Positions 52,114 to 61,240 of a DNA stretch of 64,000 nt are shown here, piece after piece; positions within the stretch are counted from its first letter, which is position 1; each line of letters opens with the position of its first letter. The notes below the pieces were generated by a model. That model did not search any database. It saw nothing but the letters and a program-made list of their open reading frames with translations, and was not told the origin of the DNA. Source of the DNA: Lachnospiraceae bacterium. Lineage in GTDB: Bacteria; Bacillota; Clostridia; Lachnospirales; Lachnospiraceae. A program made the translations under genes and the position numbers. The stretch lies in the NCBI GenBank assembly GCA_017542245.1, contig JAFXXN010000135.1:1-64000 (forward strand), written 5' to 3'.

Positions 52114-52782
52114 TCAAACTATATCATAAAAGCTGCTGTTATAACCTTTTATACAGTCTTTTAAGAGCAGCGTTGCTGTCAGTATACTTAATGCTTCTAT
52201 GATTACCACGGGAACGATCAGGATGATGTTAAACCCTTCATCGGTAAGCGGGATCAGGAATGAGATTGTCAGGAGCAAAAGAGTATTCAGCATAGAGGCA
52301 AGGTATGTTATAAAAACCTGTGAAGCCATGGATACTGCAAATCTTCTTGCTATTATCAGTATAATCCTTGATGTAAGGTTTGTGATGGGATAGAGAATAA
52401 GGAACAGTATAATGGCAAGGGGTGATAATCCTTCTTCGCTGAAAACTATCTCTGCAAGCAGAAAACCAATAAACCCTGAAAGATTTATAAATGCTTTGAT
52501 GTACATATCTGTTTTCAGGGCTTTTTCCAATAATTCCCGGCCCTTGAAAGAAGACTTTACCAATTCCATCCCACGCTGTTTTCTGGCGCTTACTCCTCCG
52601 AATATAAAATAATCGAGGAAAATCGTTACTGTGGAAGAAAAAGCGGTAACTATAAATGCTCCGGTAAATCCTAATGCTTGGTCAGAGAAAAATCCGACTC
52701 CCAAAAGGGAAATGAATACCAGAATTATAATTATTCTGTAGATTTGGGAGGTAAAAGCTCTGTATTCTGAAAATCGTTTCAT
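52114..52782 (-). CDS. ABC transporter permease-like membrane protein A
   Basis: A 222-residue protein with about six membrane helices, third gene of the operon. An N-terminal cytoplasmic segment (KRFSEYRAFTSQIYRII) precedes helix 1. A loop SARKQRGMELVKSSFKGRELLEKALKTDMY between helices 2 and 3 may contact the ATPase. Probable membrane subunit with the 231-residue protein. Confidence 0.65.
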   Translation of the reverse strand: MKRFSEYRAFTSQIYRIIIILVFISLLGVGFFSDQALGFTGAFIVTAFSSTVTIFLDYFIFGGVSARKQRGMELVKSSFKGRELLEKALKTDMYIKAFINLSGFIGFLLAEIVFSEEGLSPLAIILFLILYPITNLTSRIILIIARRFAVSMASQVFITYLASMLNTLLLLTISFLIPLTDEGFNIILIVPVVIIEALSILTATLLLKDCIKGYNSSFYDIV

Positions 52783-52798
52783 TGTTTGTCACCTCTGA

Positions 52799-53698
52799 TT
52801 ATTGTATAAGCGAGTTTTTCTTCATAATAGCAACACTTATCTTGAAGAGACTGGCTGTTTCTGTTGTGATGTCCATGCCTGCCAGTTTATCCAGATCTTC
52901 AGCAAGGCAGATACCTTCAAAACCGTAGTTTGATGAAGAAATGGTATAGAGAATTTTCCTGGCTTTTTCAGTATCAGCTGCTTCGCCTTTTACTGCTATG
53001 TATTTTTCTTTGAGGTCTTCTACGAATCCCTGCTCAACTATACGGCCCTGTTCCATGATTATGGCATAATCTGTTACATTTTCCATATCGGAAATATTAT
53101 GTGTTGAGAAGAATACGCTCTTGTTATCACCGGAACTTAAGTAATCTCTTATAAGTTCACAGAGTTTGTCGCGCATAAGGGGATCGAGAGGGGAAGCCGG
53201 CTCATCCATGATAAGTAAATCGGTTTCTCTTGCCAGGACACCTGCAAGCATGAGCTTGGTTTTTGTTCCGTCGGAAAGAGCGCTTACTCTTTTTGATTTA
53301 TCGAATGATCCGGGACCGAAGATTGCAAGTTCTTTACATCTGTCTCTGAATTTTTTACTGTCAAAGTTTTCAAACAGGAGAGTGGAGATTTCTTCTACCT
53401 GGCCTACTGTCCAATGGGGGAGAAAGAAGTTTTCTGTTCCGGTATAACCAATTTTCTCTTTTACGGAAGGATCTTTATCAATATCTTTCTCACTATATTT
53501 TCCAAAATAGTTTATGGAACCTGTATAATCAAGGCGGATTCCTGTAAGTATATTTAATAATGTAGTTTTTCCTGCACCGTTTTCGCCGATAAGGGCTGTT
53601 GCGAATCCTTTGGGCAATTTGAACGAGGGTACATCCAGTGTGAAATTTTTAAAACTCTTTTTGATGTTTTTGGCTTCGATAACGTTTGTGAAATCCAT
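52799..53698 (-). CDS. ABC transporter ATP-binding protein (Ytr-like)
   Basis: A 299-residue ATPase. Walker A is GENGAGKTT near residues 37-45, the signature region reads RVSALSDGTKTKLMLAG with SDG where SGG is usual, and Walker B is LLIMDEPASPLDP. The His switch lies in FFSTHN. The C-terminal 70 residues extend beyond the ATPase core. It is the second gene after a GntR regulator, an arrangement known from B. subtilis ytr genes that respond to envelope-active antibiotics. The transported substrate is unknown. Confidence 0.88.
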   Translation of the reverse strand: MDFTNVIEAKNIKKSFKNFTLDVPSFKLPKGFATALIGENGAGKTTLLNILTGIRLDYTGSINYFGKYSEKDIDKDPSVKEKIGYTGTENFFLPHWTVGQVEEISTLLFENFDSKKFRDRCKELAIFGPGSFDKSKRVSALSDGTKTKLMLAGVLARETDLLIMDEPASPLDPLMRDKLCELIRDYLSSGDNKSVFFSTHNISDMENVTDYAIIMEQGRIVEQGFVEDLKEKYIAVKGEAADTEKARKILYTISSSNYGFEGICLAEDLDKLAGMDITTETASLFKISVAIMKKNSLIQ

Positions 53699-53743
53699 AA
53701 TTACTCCTTTTAGTCTTATTTGTTTTTGTGTTTAAGTATTCTG

Positions 53744-54115
53744 TTATAATTCCATAGCTATAAGTGTTTTTAAAGTATCAATAAGTTCGGTATCGCTCAT
53801 GCCTGCGATTTTTGCTGCTGCTATGGCTTCTGTGAGCGAAGCTTCGACCTTTCTTAAGTGCTGTTCTTTCAGCATCTCTGAATCCTGAGCATTTACATAG
53901 AAGCCTTTGCCCTGCGAAGCTGTTACAAGCCCTTCGGCTTCAAGCTGTTCATATGCTTTCATAGTTGTAATGACGCTTATGCGAAGGTCTTTTGCCAGCT
54001 CTCTGATAGATGGGAGAAATTCGCCCTGTTTATATTTCCCGGACAGGATATCGGTTCTGAAGGAATCGGATATCTGTTTATATATGGGAATACCACTTGT
54101 TTGAGAAATCTTCAA
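53744..54115 (-). CDS. GntR-family regulator, YtrA subfamily
   Basis: A 123-residue repressor with a GntR winged helix (SGIPIYKQISDSFRTDILSG; LPSIRELAKDLRISVITTMKAYEQLEAEG) and a very short C-terminal dimerisation helix pair, typical of the YtrA subgroup. The start is taken at TTG 54115 with GAGGTG upstream, which gives the usual length; the open frame extends 24 codons further. It heads the four-gene operon and should autorepress it at the promoter 54172-54200. Confidence 0.88.
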   Translation of the reverse strand: MKISQTSGIPIYKQISDSFRTDILSGKYKQGEFLPSIRELAKDLRISVITTMKAYEQLEAEGLVTASQGKGFYVNAQDSEMLKEQHLRKVEASLTEAIAAAKIAGMSDTELIDTLKTLIAMEL

Positions 54116-54171
54116 ATGATCACCTCTTTTCTTAAATGAGTGAATTGAACGCGTCAACTGTTTATGTGTTA

Positions 54172-54200
54172 TATATACACTAATCACAGTTAAATGTCAA
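54172..54200 (-). promoter_or_regulatory. Promoter of the GntR/ABC operon with overlapping palindrome
   Basis: On the minus strand TTGACA (54195-54200), 17 bases, TATATA (54172-54177). The -10 lies inside an AGTGTATATATAACAC sequence whose arms GTGT/ACAC are inverted repeats; AGTGTA is also the half-site reported for B. subtilis YtrA. Binding there would block polymerase. Confidence 0.75.
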
Positions 54201-54480
54201 GCACTTTTTTGAAAAAATTTTTTTACTGGCATTTTCGGTCAAAAAAAGATTTTAATAAAACGTTACAGTTGCGTTTATTACACAATAGTCGGAATTGAAA
54301 AATTCAAATTTACTGTTAATAATATCCAAAAAATAAGCCTGAAAAAGAGATTTACTTGGTAAAAATAGTAAAAAAATTTCGTAAAAAAGTAAAAAAGATG
54401 CTTTTAGAAGTAAAAGAATTCCATTTACTTATAACATGGTTTTAGATATACTACTAATCGTAGCGAGGAGGAAATTATCT
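54201..54480. other. AT-rich intergenic region
   Basis: Between the divergent GntR operon and the lipoprotein gene. It contains many A/T runs and repeated GTAAAA/TTTAC-like words, but no RNA gene, clear operator or reading frame. A promoter for the lipoprotein must lie here; only weak candidates (TTGAAA near 54295) were seen. Confidence 0.5.
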
Positions 54481-55083
54481 ATGAAAAAGATAAAAAGGAT
54501 TGTTCTTACGCTCCTGCTAATAACGGTTTTTACTTTATTATATGGATGCAGCAAGGATATCGAAGGTGAGAGCTGGGCATATAATTTTGAAAAAACTAAG
54601 GAAATACTTAGATTGAATTCCGACGGAACCGCTTCATATGTAATAAAGGTATACGAGAACGGTGAACAGGTAAAAAAGACTAAAGAATATAAATCATATA
54701 AAAAAGATGATTCATATATAACACTTACAGATAAGAACGGAAGTGAACTTAGGCTAAGATATTTTAAGGACGATTCCGGGATCACTGTATATGAGACAAC
54801 TGAGTATGAGCCTATCCTCAGAAAAGATGAAAACGGGATAGCCGGTGTCTGGGCAGATAAAAATAACCATGATTATTTTTATGATTTTACAGTGGACGGC
54901 AGTTTTTATGAGGATGGATATTTCACCGGAAAATACACGGTGGATGCAGAAAAAGGAACGATCAATTTTGTATATGATGGTGATTCATCAAAAGCTGTAC
55001 TGTATTATAAGCTGGAGGGTGATTCTCTTACTATAGAATACCCCTGGCCCATGGTTCCTACAGAGAAACCTGAAGGTTCCTGA
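54481..55083 (+). CDS. Lipoprotein of unknown function
   Basis: A 200-residue lipoprotein. The signal peptide ends with lipobox LLYGCS, so Cys21 or so is lipidated. The rest is beta-rich with two similar halves: SYVIKVYENGEQVKKTKEY and YDFTVDGSFYEDGYFTGKY, each followed by a YITLTD/INFVYD-like strand, suggesting a duplicated lipocalin- or DUF5640-like fold. GAGGAGG precedes ATG 54481. It lies 87 bases before the sugar-binding protein gene and may share its transcript. Confidence 0.7.
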   Translation: MKKIKRIVLTLLLITVFTLLYGCSKDIEGESWAYNFEKTKEILRLNSDGTASYVIKVYENGEQVKKTKEYKSYKKDDSYITLTDKNGSELRLRYFKDDSGITVYETTEYEPILRKDENGIAGVWADKNNHDYFYDFTVDGSFYEDGYFTGKYTVDAEKGTINFVYDGDSSKAVLYYKLEGDSLTIEYPWPMVPTEKPEGS

Positions 55084-55170
55084 TAAAACAGATCGTTTAG
55101 CGGTTAAACCGCTTTCGATAAATACAAAATGGCCAAAGGCCGATTTCTATCTATTATAAGGAGGAGAACT

Positions 55171-56499
55171 ATGAAACGAATTCTTGCACTTCTGTTGACG
55201 CTGGCTATGGTTTTCTCATTGGCAGCATGTTCAAAGGATGAGAAGAAGACTGACAACCCTACAAGCGCACCTGCTACAACAGATGCACCTGCAGCAAGCA
55301 CAAGTGCTCTTGACAAGGAGATCACACTTACTCTTTGGGATATCGCTACTGAGGGTGACGGAAATCGTCCCGCATACGATAAGGCTCTTGCAGATCTTAA
55401 AGAGAAGTATCCTAAGGTAACTATCACAGAGACAGTTACAGAGAACAACGCTTACAAGACAAAGATTAAGTCAGCTATCGGCGCTAACGAGCTCCCTGAC
55501 ATCTTCTTTACTTGGGCTGGTGCATTCCTTGGCGACTTTGTAGACGCTGGTAAGGTTCATTGCCTTGATGATCATTTAAAGAAATACATCGACAACGGCG
55601 AAATGACAGAAGCTCAGCTTGGTAACAGTACATACAACGGAAAGCATTACGGTGTTCCTACAACTTACAACATCGTTACTCTTTTCGCTAATATGGACAT
55701 CCTTGCTAAGGTTGGATATGATCATATTCCCAAGAACATGACCGAACTTAATGATTGCTGTGAAAAGCTTTTAGCTCAGAACATCATTCCTTTCGGCTGT
55801 GCTGGTAAGACAGATGATACCTGGTGTGTAACCGAGTACCTTGAGCCCATCATCGAGAAGACAATCGGTGCTTCAGCTCTTAAGGGTATCATGACATTTG
55901 GTGATACTTGGAATAACCCCGGTGTTGCTTCATCAGTTGATTTACTTCAGGACATGATCAAGAAGAATTACTTTGATCCCGATGGAATCGCTCTTGGTAA
56001 CGAAGAAGTTAAGCAGAACTTCATGGCTGGAAAGTATGCATTCTATCAGAACGGTTCATGGAACTGTGGTGATTTCTCAAATGCAGAGAAGGTTAAGTTC
56101 ACAGTTAAGGCTGGCGAGTTCCCTGTAGTTGATGAATCAAAGGGTAAGCTTGGAATGCTTATTGGTGGACCTTCAGATACTATCGCAGTTTCAGAAGGAC
56201 CTAATGCTGAAGCAGCTGCTGAATATGCAGTTGAATTCGGTAGACTTATCTGCCACTATGGTTACCTTGAGGGTAGTGGACTTCCTGCATGGAAGGTATG
56301 GGGCGACACAAGCTCAGTTAAGCCTTTAGTACAGGATGTTGCAGCTATTTGTGCTAACGCTGTTGACTATGTTCTTTTCGGCGACAATGCTATGCCTGCT
56401 GATAAGGCTACTATCTACCTTGAGTATGTTCAGGGTGTTTACGGCGGAACTTATAACGGACAGCAGTTCATCGATGGATTAAAAGCAGACATCGGATAA
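55171..56499 (+). CDS. Carbohydrate ABC transporter substrate-binding lipoprotein
   Basis: A 442-residue family 1 extracellular solute-binding protein. The signal peptide ends in LAACS, followed by a Thr/Ala/Pro-rich linker and the mature domain beginning ITLTLWDIATEGDGNRPAYDKALADLKEKYPKVTI. Family landmarks include ELPDIFFTWAGAFLGDFVDAGKVHCLDD and KYAFYQNGSWN. It delivers an oligosaccharide to the two permeases downstream. GGAGGAG precedes ATG 55171. Codon use is strongly biased, like rpsB and tsf, so it is probably one of the most highly expressed proteins here. No ATPase gene is present; a shared MsmK-type ATPase is likely. Confidence 0.93.
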   Translation: MKRILALLLTLAMVFSLAACSKDEKKTDNPTSAPATTDAPAASTSALDKEITLTLWDIATEGDGNRPAYDKALADLKEKYPKVTITETVTENNAYKTKIKSAIGANELPDIFFTWAGAFLGDFVDAGKVHCLDDHLKKYIDNGEMTEAQLGNSTYNGKHYGVPTTYNIVTLFANMDILAKVGYDHIPKNMTELNDCCEKLLAQNIIPFGCAGKTDDTWCVTEYLEPIIEKTIGASALKGIMTFGDTWNNPGVASSVDLLQDMIKKNYFDPDGIALGNEEVKQNFMAGKYAFYQNGSWNCGDFSNAEKVKFTVKAGEFPVVDESKGKLGMLIGGPSDTIAVSEGPNAEAAAEYAVEFGRLICHYGYLEGSGLPAWKVWGDTSSVKPLVQDVAAICANAVDYVLFGDNAMPADKATIYLEYVQGVYGGTYNGQQFIDGLKADIG

Positions 56500-56537
56500 T
56501 GTTCAAACGTTAAAAAGTATTATTGTATGATTACAAT

Positions 56538-56584
56538 GGTCTTCCCGGCAACTCCTTTTGGGAGGAGCCGGAAAGACCTTTTAT
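56538..56584 (+). terminator. Intercistronic stem-loop between binding protein and permease
   Basis: GGTCTTCCCGGC (56538-56549) pairs with GCCGGAAAGACC (56567-56578) with one mismatch pair, then TTTTAT. A hairpin with a weak T-tract here would stabilise the upstream mRNA and lower expression of the permeases. Confidence 0.7.
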
Positions 56585-56605
56585 AATGACTGGGAAGGTA
56601 TCCAT

Positions 56606-57505
56606 ATGAAACATAAACAAAAATATCTCACAATATTTCTGTTTCTTCTTCCTGCACTGATCTTATTCGTTGGCTTGCTTATCGCACCAATTATCATGTC
56701 AATCTATTACAGTTTGTTTGACTGGAATGGATTAAGGGCATTAAATCCGGGAGAAGATTTTGTTGGATTAAAGAATTATGTAACATTATTTGGCAATAGA
56801 ATACAATTTGGCAATGCTTTAAAGAACGCATTTATTCTTGCGGGTCTTTCTGTATTCTTACAGCTTCCTTTCTCTTTGGCACTTGCACTTGCTTTGGGAA
56901 AGAAGATTAAAGGAGAAAGAGCATTCCTTTCAATATATTTCCTTCCTGTTCTGATATCAACCGTAGTTATAGGTCAGTTATGGCTGAAAATTTACAATCC
57001 TCAGTACGGTATACTTAATTCATTACTACGTGCATTGGGGTATGACGGTGAAAATATCAGATGGCTCGGAGATCAAAGCACCGCACTGGGTTCTGTATTT
57101 ATACCGACACTGTGGCAATATGTAGGATATCATATGCTTTTGCTTTATGCCGGTGTAAAGGGTGTTTCTCCGGAACTTAGAGAAGCAGCAAAACTTGATG
57201 GCTGTACTGACTGGCAGGTTAACTGGCATGTAGTAATCCCTACCATAAAGCCGATCATTAAAGTTAGCGTTATATTTGCAGTTACCGGATCACTTAAATC
57301 ATTCGATTTGATATATGTCCTGACAAACGGCGGACCTATGAAGGCGACTGAAGTTCCGAGTATTATCATGATCAATCAGCTGTTTAAGGCTAATCAGTAT
57401 GGTATAGGTAGTGCGATTGCAGTTCTGCTGATCATATTGTGTTTCTTCTTTGCTATTCTTATAGGATTTGTATTTAAGGAGAGGGATATATATGGGAAAA
57501 AATAA
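56606..57505 (+). CDS. Carbohydrate ABC transporter permease (MalF-like)
   Basis: A 299-residue permease with six membrane helices. It opens KQKYLTIFLFLLPALILFVGLLIAPIIMSIYYSLFDWNG and contains the EAA loop EAAKLDGCTDWQVNWHVVIPTIKP that docks to the ATPase. GGAAGG upstream sets ATG 56606. It partners the next gene, which it overlaps by 14 bases. Confidence 0.93.
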   Translation: MKHKQKYLTIFLFLLPALILFVGLLIAPIIMSIYYSLFDWNGLRALNPGEDFVGLKNYVTLFGNRIQFGNALKNAFILAGLSVFLQLPFSLALALALGKKIKGERAFLSIYFLPVLISTVVIGQLWLKIYNPQYGILNSLLRALGYDGENIRWLGDQSTALGSVFIPTLWQYVGYHMLLLYAGVKGVSPELREAAKLDGCTDWQVNWHVVIPTIKPIIKVSVIFAVTGSLKSFDLIYVLTNGGPMKATEVPSIIMINQLFKANQYGIGSAIAVLLIILCFFFAILIGFVFKERDIYGKK

Positions 57506-58460
57506 TCAAGCCGATATAGAAAAAGATGCTTTAAAACTTGATACTTCCAAATACCATGTAAGAAAGACAAATAAAGGTCTGCGTGTGCTGGTATTTATTG
57601 GATTGATCATTTGGGCATTCATTAATCTTTTTCCTATTTACTGGATGTTTACATTTTCATTGAAAACGAATGACGAGATATTCGGTGAAAATGTAGCAGG
57701 ACTTCCGAATGAATGGAAATGGGAAAACTATGATACTGCTTTCTGGGGAAAAGGAGGCAGAGATTTAAAAGCTGCAGGGAACATAGAAGGTACAGAGGTT
57801 GATACAGGATTTCAGCTTCCGAAGATTATCAGACAGTTTATCAACAGTGTTATCATAACAGTTACTACTATACTGATATCTATCTTTGCGGCTATGATGG
57901 CAACCTTTGCCATGTCGAGAATACAATGGAAGCTAAGTAAGCTGGCGTATTCGATGTTCATGCTGGGACTGACAATTCCTATCCATGCATCATTGCTTCC
58001 GGTATATAAAACAGTTTCAAGTCTTGGACTGATCAATACTTACACATCTCTGATACTGCCGTATTCGGCATTTTCACTTGCCATGTCGATACTTATCTGT
58101 TCCGGATTTATGGAGGATATACCTAAGGAACTTGATGAAGCGGCTTATATCGATGGCGCCGGTCTTTGGAAGACATTCATAAAAGTAATCGTTCCTTTGA
58201 TGAAGCCCGCGCTTGCTACAATCGGTATATACACTTTCCTTCAGTGCTGGAACGAACTGATGTTTGCAAACCAGTTTATTTCTTCAGGTGATAAGATGAC
58301 ACTTCCTGTAGGTGTACAGCAGCTCTCAGGACAGTACCTGACAGAGTGGGGACCTATCGGTGCAGCACTTGTTATAGCAACGTTCCCTACACTTCTTGTT
58401 TATATATTCTTCAGTAAACGTATTCAGGACAGTTTCATCGCAGGAGCGGTAAAAGGTTAA
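57492..58460 (+). CDS. Carbohydrate ABC transporter permease (MalG-like)
   Basis: A 322-residue permease with six helices. NLFPIYWMFTFSLKTNDEIF marks helix 1 and its loop, and the EAA loop is ELDEAAYIDGAGLWKTFIKVIVPLMKP. A periplasm-facing insert of about 35 residues (about 68-105) follows helix 1. AAGGAG before ATG 57492 lies inside the upstream gene. A terminator follows, so the kinase genes are transcribed separately. Confidence 0.93.
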   Translation: MGKNNQADIEKDALKLDTSKYHVRKTNKGLRVLVFIGLIIWAFINLFPIYWMFTFSLKTNDEIFGENVAGLPNEWKWENYDTAFWGKGGRDLKAAGNIEGTEVDTGFQLPKIIRQFINSVIITVTTILISIFAAMMATFAMSRIQWKLSKLAYSMFMLGLTIPIHASLLPVYKTVSSLGLINTYTSLILPYSAFSLAMSILICSGFMEDIPKELDEAAYIDGAGLWKTFIKVIVPLMKPALATIGIYTFLQCWNELMFANQFISSGDKMTLPVGVQQLSGQYLTEWGPIGAALVIATFPTLLVYIFFSKRIQDSFIAGAVKG

Positions 58461-58479
58461 ATATTTATAATGAGATAAG

Positions 58480-58510
58480 AGGAGTTTCGAAAGAAGCTCC
58501 TTTTCTTTTT
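58480..58510 (+). terminator. Terminator of the sugar transport operon
   Basis: AGGAGTTT pairs with AAGCTCCT around a short loop (one bulge), followed by TTTCTTTTT. Confidence 0.75.
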
Positions 58511-58580
58511 GTGCGATAAGTGAATGTCCATAATGGAAGCTTGCTTGTGGACCAAGGGCTGAGCGAACGGTCAAAAAATG
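58506..58580 (+). repeat. Family-2 post-terminator repeat, copy 2
   Basis: CTTTTTGTGCGATAAGTGAATG then AAGGGCTGAGCGAACGGTCA, matching the copy at 26783-26880 in order and spacing. It again begins in the T-tract of a terminator. Confidence 0.6.
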
Positions 58581-58582
58581 AG

Positions 58583-58611
58583 TTGCAATAATCAATTGGC
58601 TTGTGTATACT
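58583..58611 (+). promoter_or_regulatory. Sigma-A promoter of the YesM/YesN pair
   Basis: TTGCAA (58583-58588), 17 bases, TATACT (58606-58611). Confidence 0.75.
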
Positions 58612-58654
58612 ATATGTAAATTAATTACTGCGCTTGTAGGACAGGGCTTTTGAT

Positions 58655-60448
58655 ATGCGGGGAAAAAGAATTAAGGAAAAAGTTCAGAATTCGATAAAAA
58701 ATAATGCTCTCTCTTTGAAACTGAGCAGGATTTTTATTTGTGTTGCCCTGATATTGATCGTTTTTTCGTTGATTTTCATATTTTATATAATTACAGTGGA
58801 AAGAAAACAGTATGCCCAGAGAGAAGCGGAGAATGTTCTTAATTCACTTTCTACCAATATCAGTTCGGATATTGAAAAATATAATAATATAAGTAAGCTT
58901 ATCATGGTCGAAAACAAAGTTAAGACCTATCTGAAGGCAGAAGCGGGCACCCGAGAGATGCTTTCTCTTTCTGAAGAAGCAAGACTCGGAATACTGGCAA
59001 TTCTAAATATAACATCCTACGTTGATTCGGTTTTTGTATTCAGAAATGATCTTCAGTACGCGGCGACGCTTAATTCTCTGGAATACAGACTTGACTGGGA
59101 CAGAATAGCTCAGCCTGACTGGAAATCAAAGATACTGGCGATGAAAGGAAGTTCATCTTTATCTCTTAACGGTAATGGGGCTATTATAAAAACAAAACCG
59201 GCCACTTTACTGACTATCAACAGGGCGATATATGATAATGTTACACAGAAGCAGACCGGATTATTGTTTATGAATCTTTCCACATCCTTTATGGAGGCTG
59301 AGATTAATCAGCTTAATCGTGAAAACATCTGCATTTGTACGGAGGACGGCGTATATCTGGCCGGAAATTCCCAAATGCTTAATTACTACTCGGGTGATTA
59401 TTCTTCTGAGAATATCTCTATGACAGATGTTTCCAAATCGATGGATGCCATGAAGATTTTTGGAATTAAGACAAGAAATTATCCTATAGTAATCCTGTAT
59501 TCGATAAGAAATGAGAGATTTTTATTGCCTATAGAGATGCTGTATATTATTCTGCTCCTTCCCATGATATATTTCCTTTGTGTATTTGTTGCGGGATCTT
59601 TTATAAAGAAGTATATAACAAATCCTATATTTGCACTTACTTCCGAAATGGAGAAAAAACGACAGAAGGAAGTCATTGAAAAGATTGACATCGATCTTCC
59701 TCAAAATGAGATAGGCTCGCTTAAGGACAGCTATAACAACATGGTTGACCATACCAATGAACTTCTCGAAAGACTTATTGAAAAAGAGCAGACTATTCAG
59801 AAGGCTGAGATGCGGGTGCTCCAGGAACAGATCAAGCCTCATTTCCTATATAATTCACTGGAAACAATAGGATATCTTGCAATGGATGCAAAAGCGGAAA
59901 AGGTACATTCTGCCTTGGAAACTCTTGGAAGTTTTTACAGGAATTTCTTAAGTAAGGGTGACAGGGAGATACCTTTGAAGAGAGAAATTACCATTATAAA
60001 GGATTATCTGTCGTTGCAGAAATTGAGATATGGTGATATAATAAACGATGAATATGATATTGCGGAAAATACACAGGAGTGTATCATACCTAAGCTTATT
60101 CTTCAGCCTTTGGTTGAAAACAGTATCTATCACGGCATCCGTTTAAAAGGGGAAAAGGGAACCATTAAGATAAGCAGTTTTCTTGATGAAGACGGGCTGC
60201 ATATTATTGTAAGAGATACCGGAGTCGGTATGACTGATGAACAGATAAAAAAAGTCCTTTCAAAAGAGAAGATGGAAGCATCGGGATCTGACGGCGGCAG
60301 CTTTGGATTATGGGGTACTATCGAGCGTATAAGATGTTATTGTGATGACGATGATGTGGTACAAATAAGAAGCGATCTTGGAGAATTTACTGAGATAGAA
60401 TTTGTTCTGCCGAATTCTCCGAGACCGAGAAGCGATATTGATGTTTGA
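58655..60448 (+). CDS. YesM/LytS-type sensor histidine kinase
   Basis: A 597-residue kinase. Membrane helix 1 is at about 25-50, an extracellular cache-type domain follows to about 290, helix 2 lies at about 292-318, then HAMP. The His_kinase box EQIKPHFLYNSLETIGYLAM (His near 394) and ATPase motifs VENSIYHGI and DTGVGM are canonical for the family. It should sense an oligosaccharide or a loaded binding protein and phosphorylate the next gene's product to control the ABC importer upstream. Confidence 0.92.
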   Translation: MRGKRIKEKVQNSIKNNALSLKLSRIFICVALILIVFSLIFIFYIITVERKQYAQREAENVLNSLSTNISSDIEKYNNISKLIMVENKVKTYLKAEAGTREMLSLSEEARLGILAILNITSYVDSVFVFRNDLQYAATLNSLEYRLDWDRIAQPDWKSKILAMKGSSSLSLNGNGAIIKTKPATLLTINRAIYDNVTQKQTGLLFMNLSTSFMEAEINQLNRENICICTEDGVYLAGNSQMLNYYSGDYSSENISMTDVSKSMDAMKIFGIKTRNYPIVILYSIRNERFLLPIEMLYIILLLPMIYFLCVFVAGSFIKKYITNPIFALTSEMEKKRQKEVIEKIDIDLPQNEIGSLKDSYNNMVDHTNELLERLIEKEQTIQKAEMRVLQEQIKPHFLYNSLETIGYLAMDAKAEKVHSALETLGSFYRNFLSKGDREIPLKREITIIKDYLSLQKLRYGDIINDEYDIAENTQECIIPKLILQPLVENSIYHGIRLKGEKGTIKISSFLDEDGLHIIVRDTGVGMTDEQIKKVLSKEKMEASGSDGGSFGLWGTIERIRCYCDDDDVVQIRSDLGEFTEIEFVLPNSPRPRSDIDV

Positions 60449-60478
60449 CAATGGGGAAAAAGGGAAGAGGATATCTAT

Positions 60479-61228
60479 ATGTACAGAGTAATGTTAATAG
60501 ATGATGAGGAATCTGCCAGGAAGCTGATGAGAGCCTCCATTGACTGGGAAAGCCTGAATATGGAAGTTGCAGGTGAGGCAGCCAGCGGAATAGAAGCAAT
60601 AAACGTTATTGACGAGATAAAACCTGATATTGCTTTTGTGGATATTTCCATGCCGTTTATGAACGGTATTGAATTTACTGAAATTGCAACAAAGAGGTAT
60701 CCGAAACTTATCATTATCATTATGACTGCTATCGATCAGTTTGAATATGCCAGAAAATGTGTGAGCCTTCCGGTATTTGAATATATGCTGAAACCTATGG
60801 TACGTGCAGAAATTTATTCTACGCTTGCCAATGTTAAGGCAAAGCTTGATGAGAGACAGAAGACGGCTGAACCGGTTGCGGAACCGGAACCGGCAGTTGA
60901 GATGGAATCCTCTACTATCGATCAGATAAAGAAATATATTGAATCCAATTATACGGATTCAAAGATAAATCTGACTTCGGTGGCGCAGACTTTTGGCTTC
61001 AGCTCAAGTTATTTAAGCAGGAAGTTTAAACAGGAAACCGGAAAGAATTTTGTTGAATATCTTACCGAATGCAGAATGAATGCTGCGAAAAAGCTTGCTC
61101 AGGCAAATATGAAAATGTTTAATGCTTCAAATGAAGTAGGTATACCCGATCCGAATTATTTCGGAAGATGTTTTAAGAAATTTGTCGGTATGAGCTATTC
61201 CGATTATGTAGCATCAAAACATGCATGA
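60479..61228 (+). CDS. YesN-type AraC-family response regulator
   Basis: A 249-residue regulator. The receiver domain has IDDEE (8-12), phospho-acceptor in VDISMPFMNG near residue 55 and Lys in YMLKPM. A Pro/Glu-rich linker (TAEPVAEPEPAVEME) leads to an AraC-type double helix-turn-helix (IKKYIESNYTDSKINLTSVAQ; FSSSYLSRKFKQETGKNF; VGIPDPNYFGRCFKKFVG). At 249 residues it is much shorter than typical YesN proteins of about 500, lacking the middle domain. It is co-transcribed with the kinase. Confidence 0.92.
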   Translation: MYRVMLIDDEESARKLMRASIDWESLNMEVAGEAASGIEAINVIDEIKPDIAFVDISMPFMNGIEFTEIATKRYPKLIIIIMTAIDQFEYARKCVSLPVFEYMLKPMVRAEIYSTLANVKAKLDERQKTAEPVAEPEPAVEMESSTIDQIKKYIESNYTDSKINLTSVAQTFGFSSSYLSRKFKQETGKNFVEYLTECRMNAAKKLAQANMKMFNASNEVGIPDPNYFGRCFKKFVGMSYSDYVASKHA

Positions 61229-61240
61229 TAAAAAAACCTC

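Noticed and set aside
54230..54330. CcpA cre site upstream of the sugar transporter
   Set aside because: AATAAAACGTTACAG resembles a cre box only in the central CG region; spacing to the flanking TG/CA does not fit.
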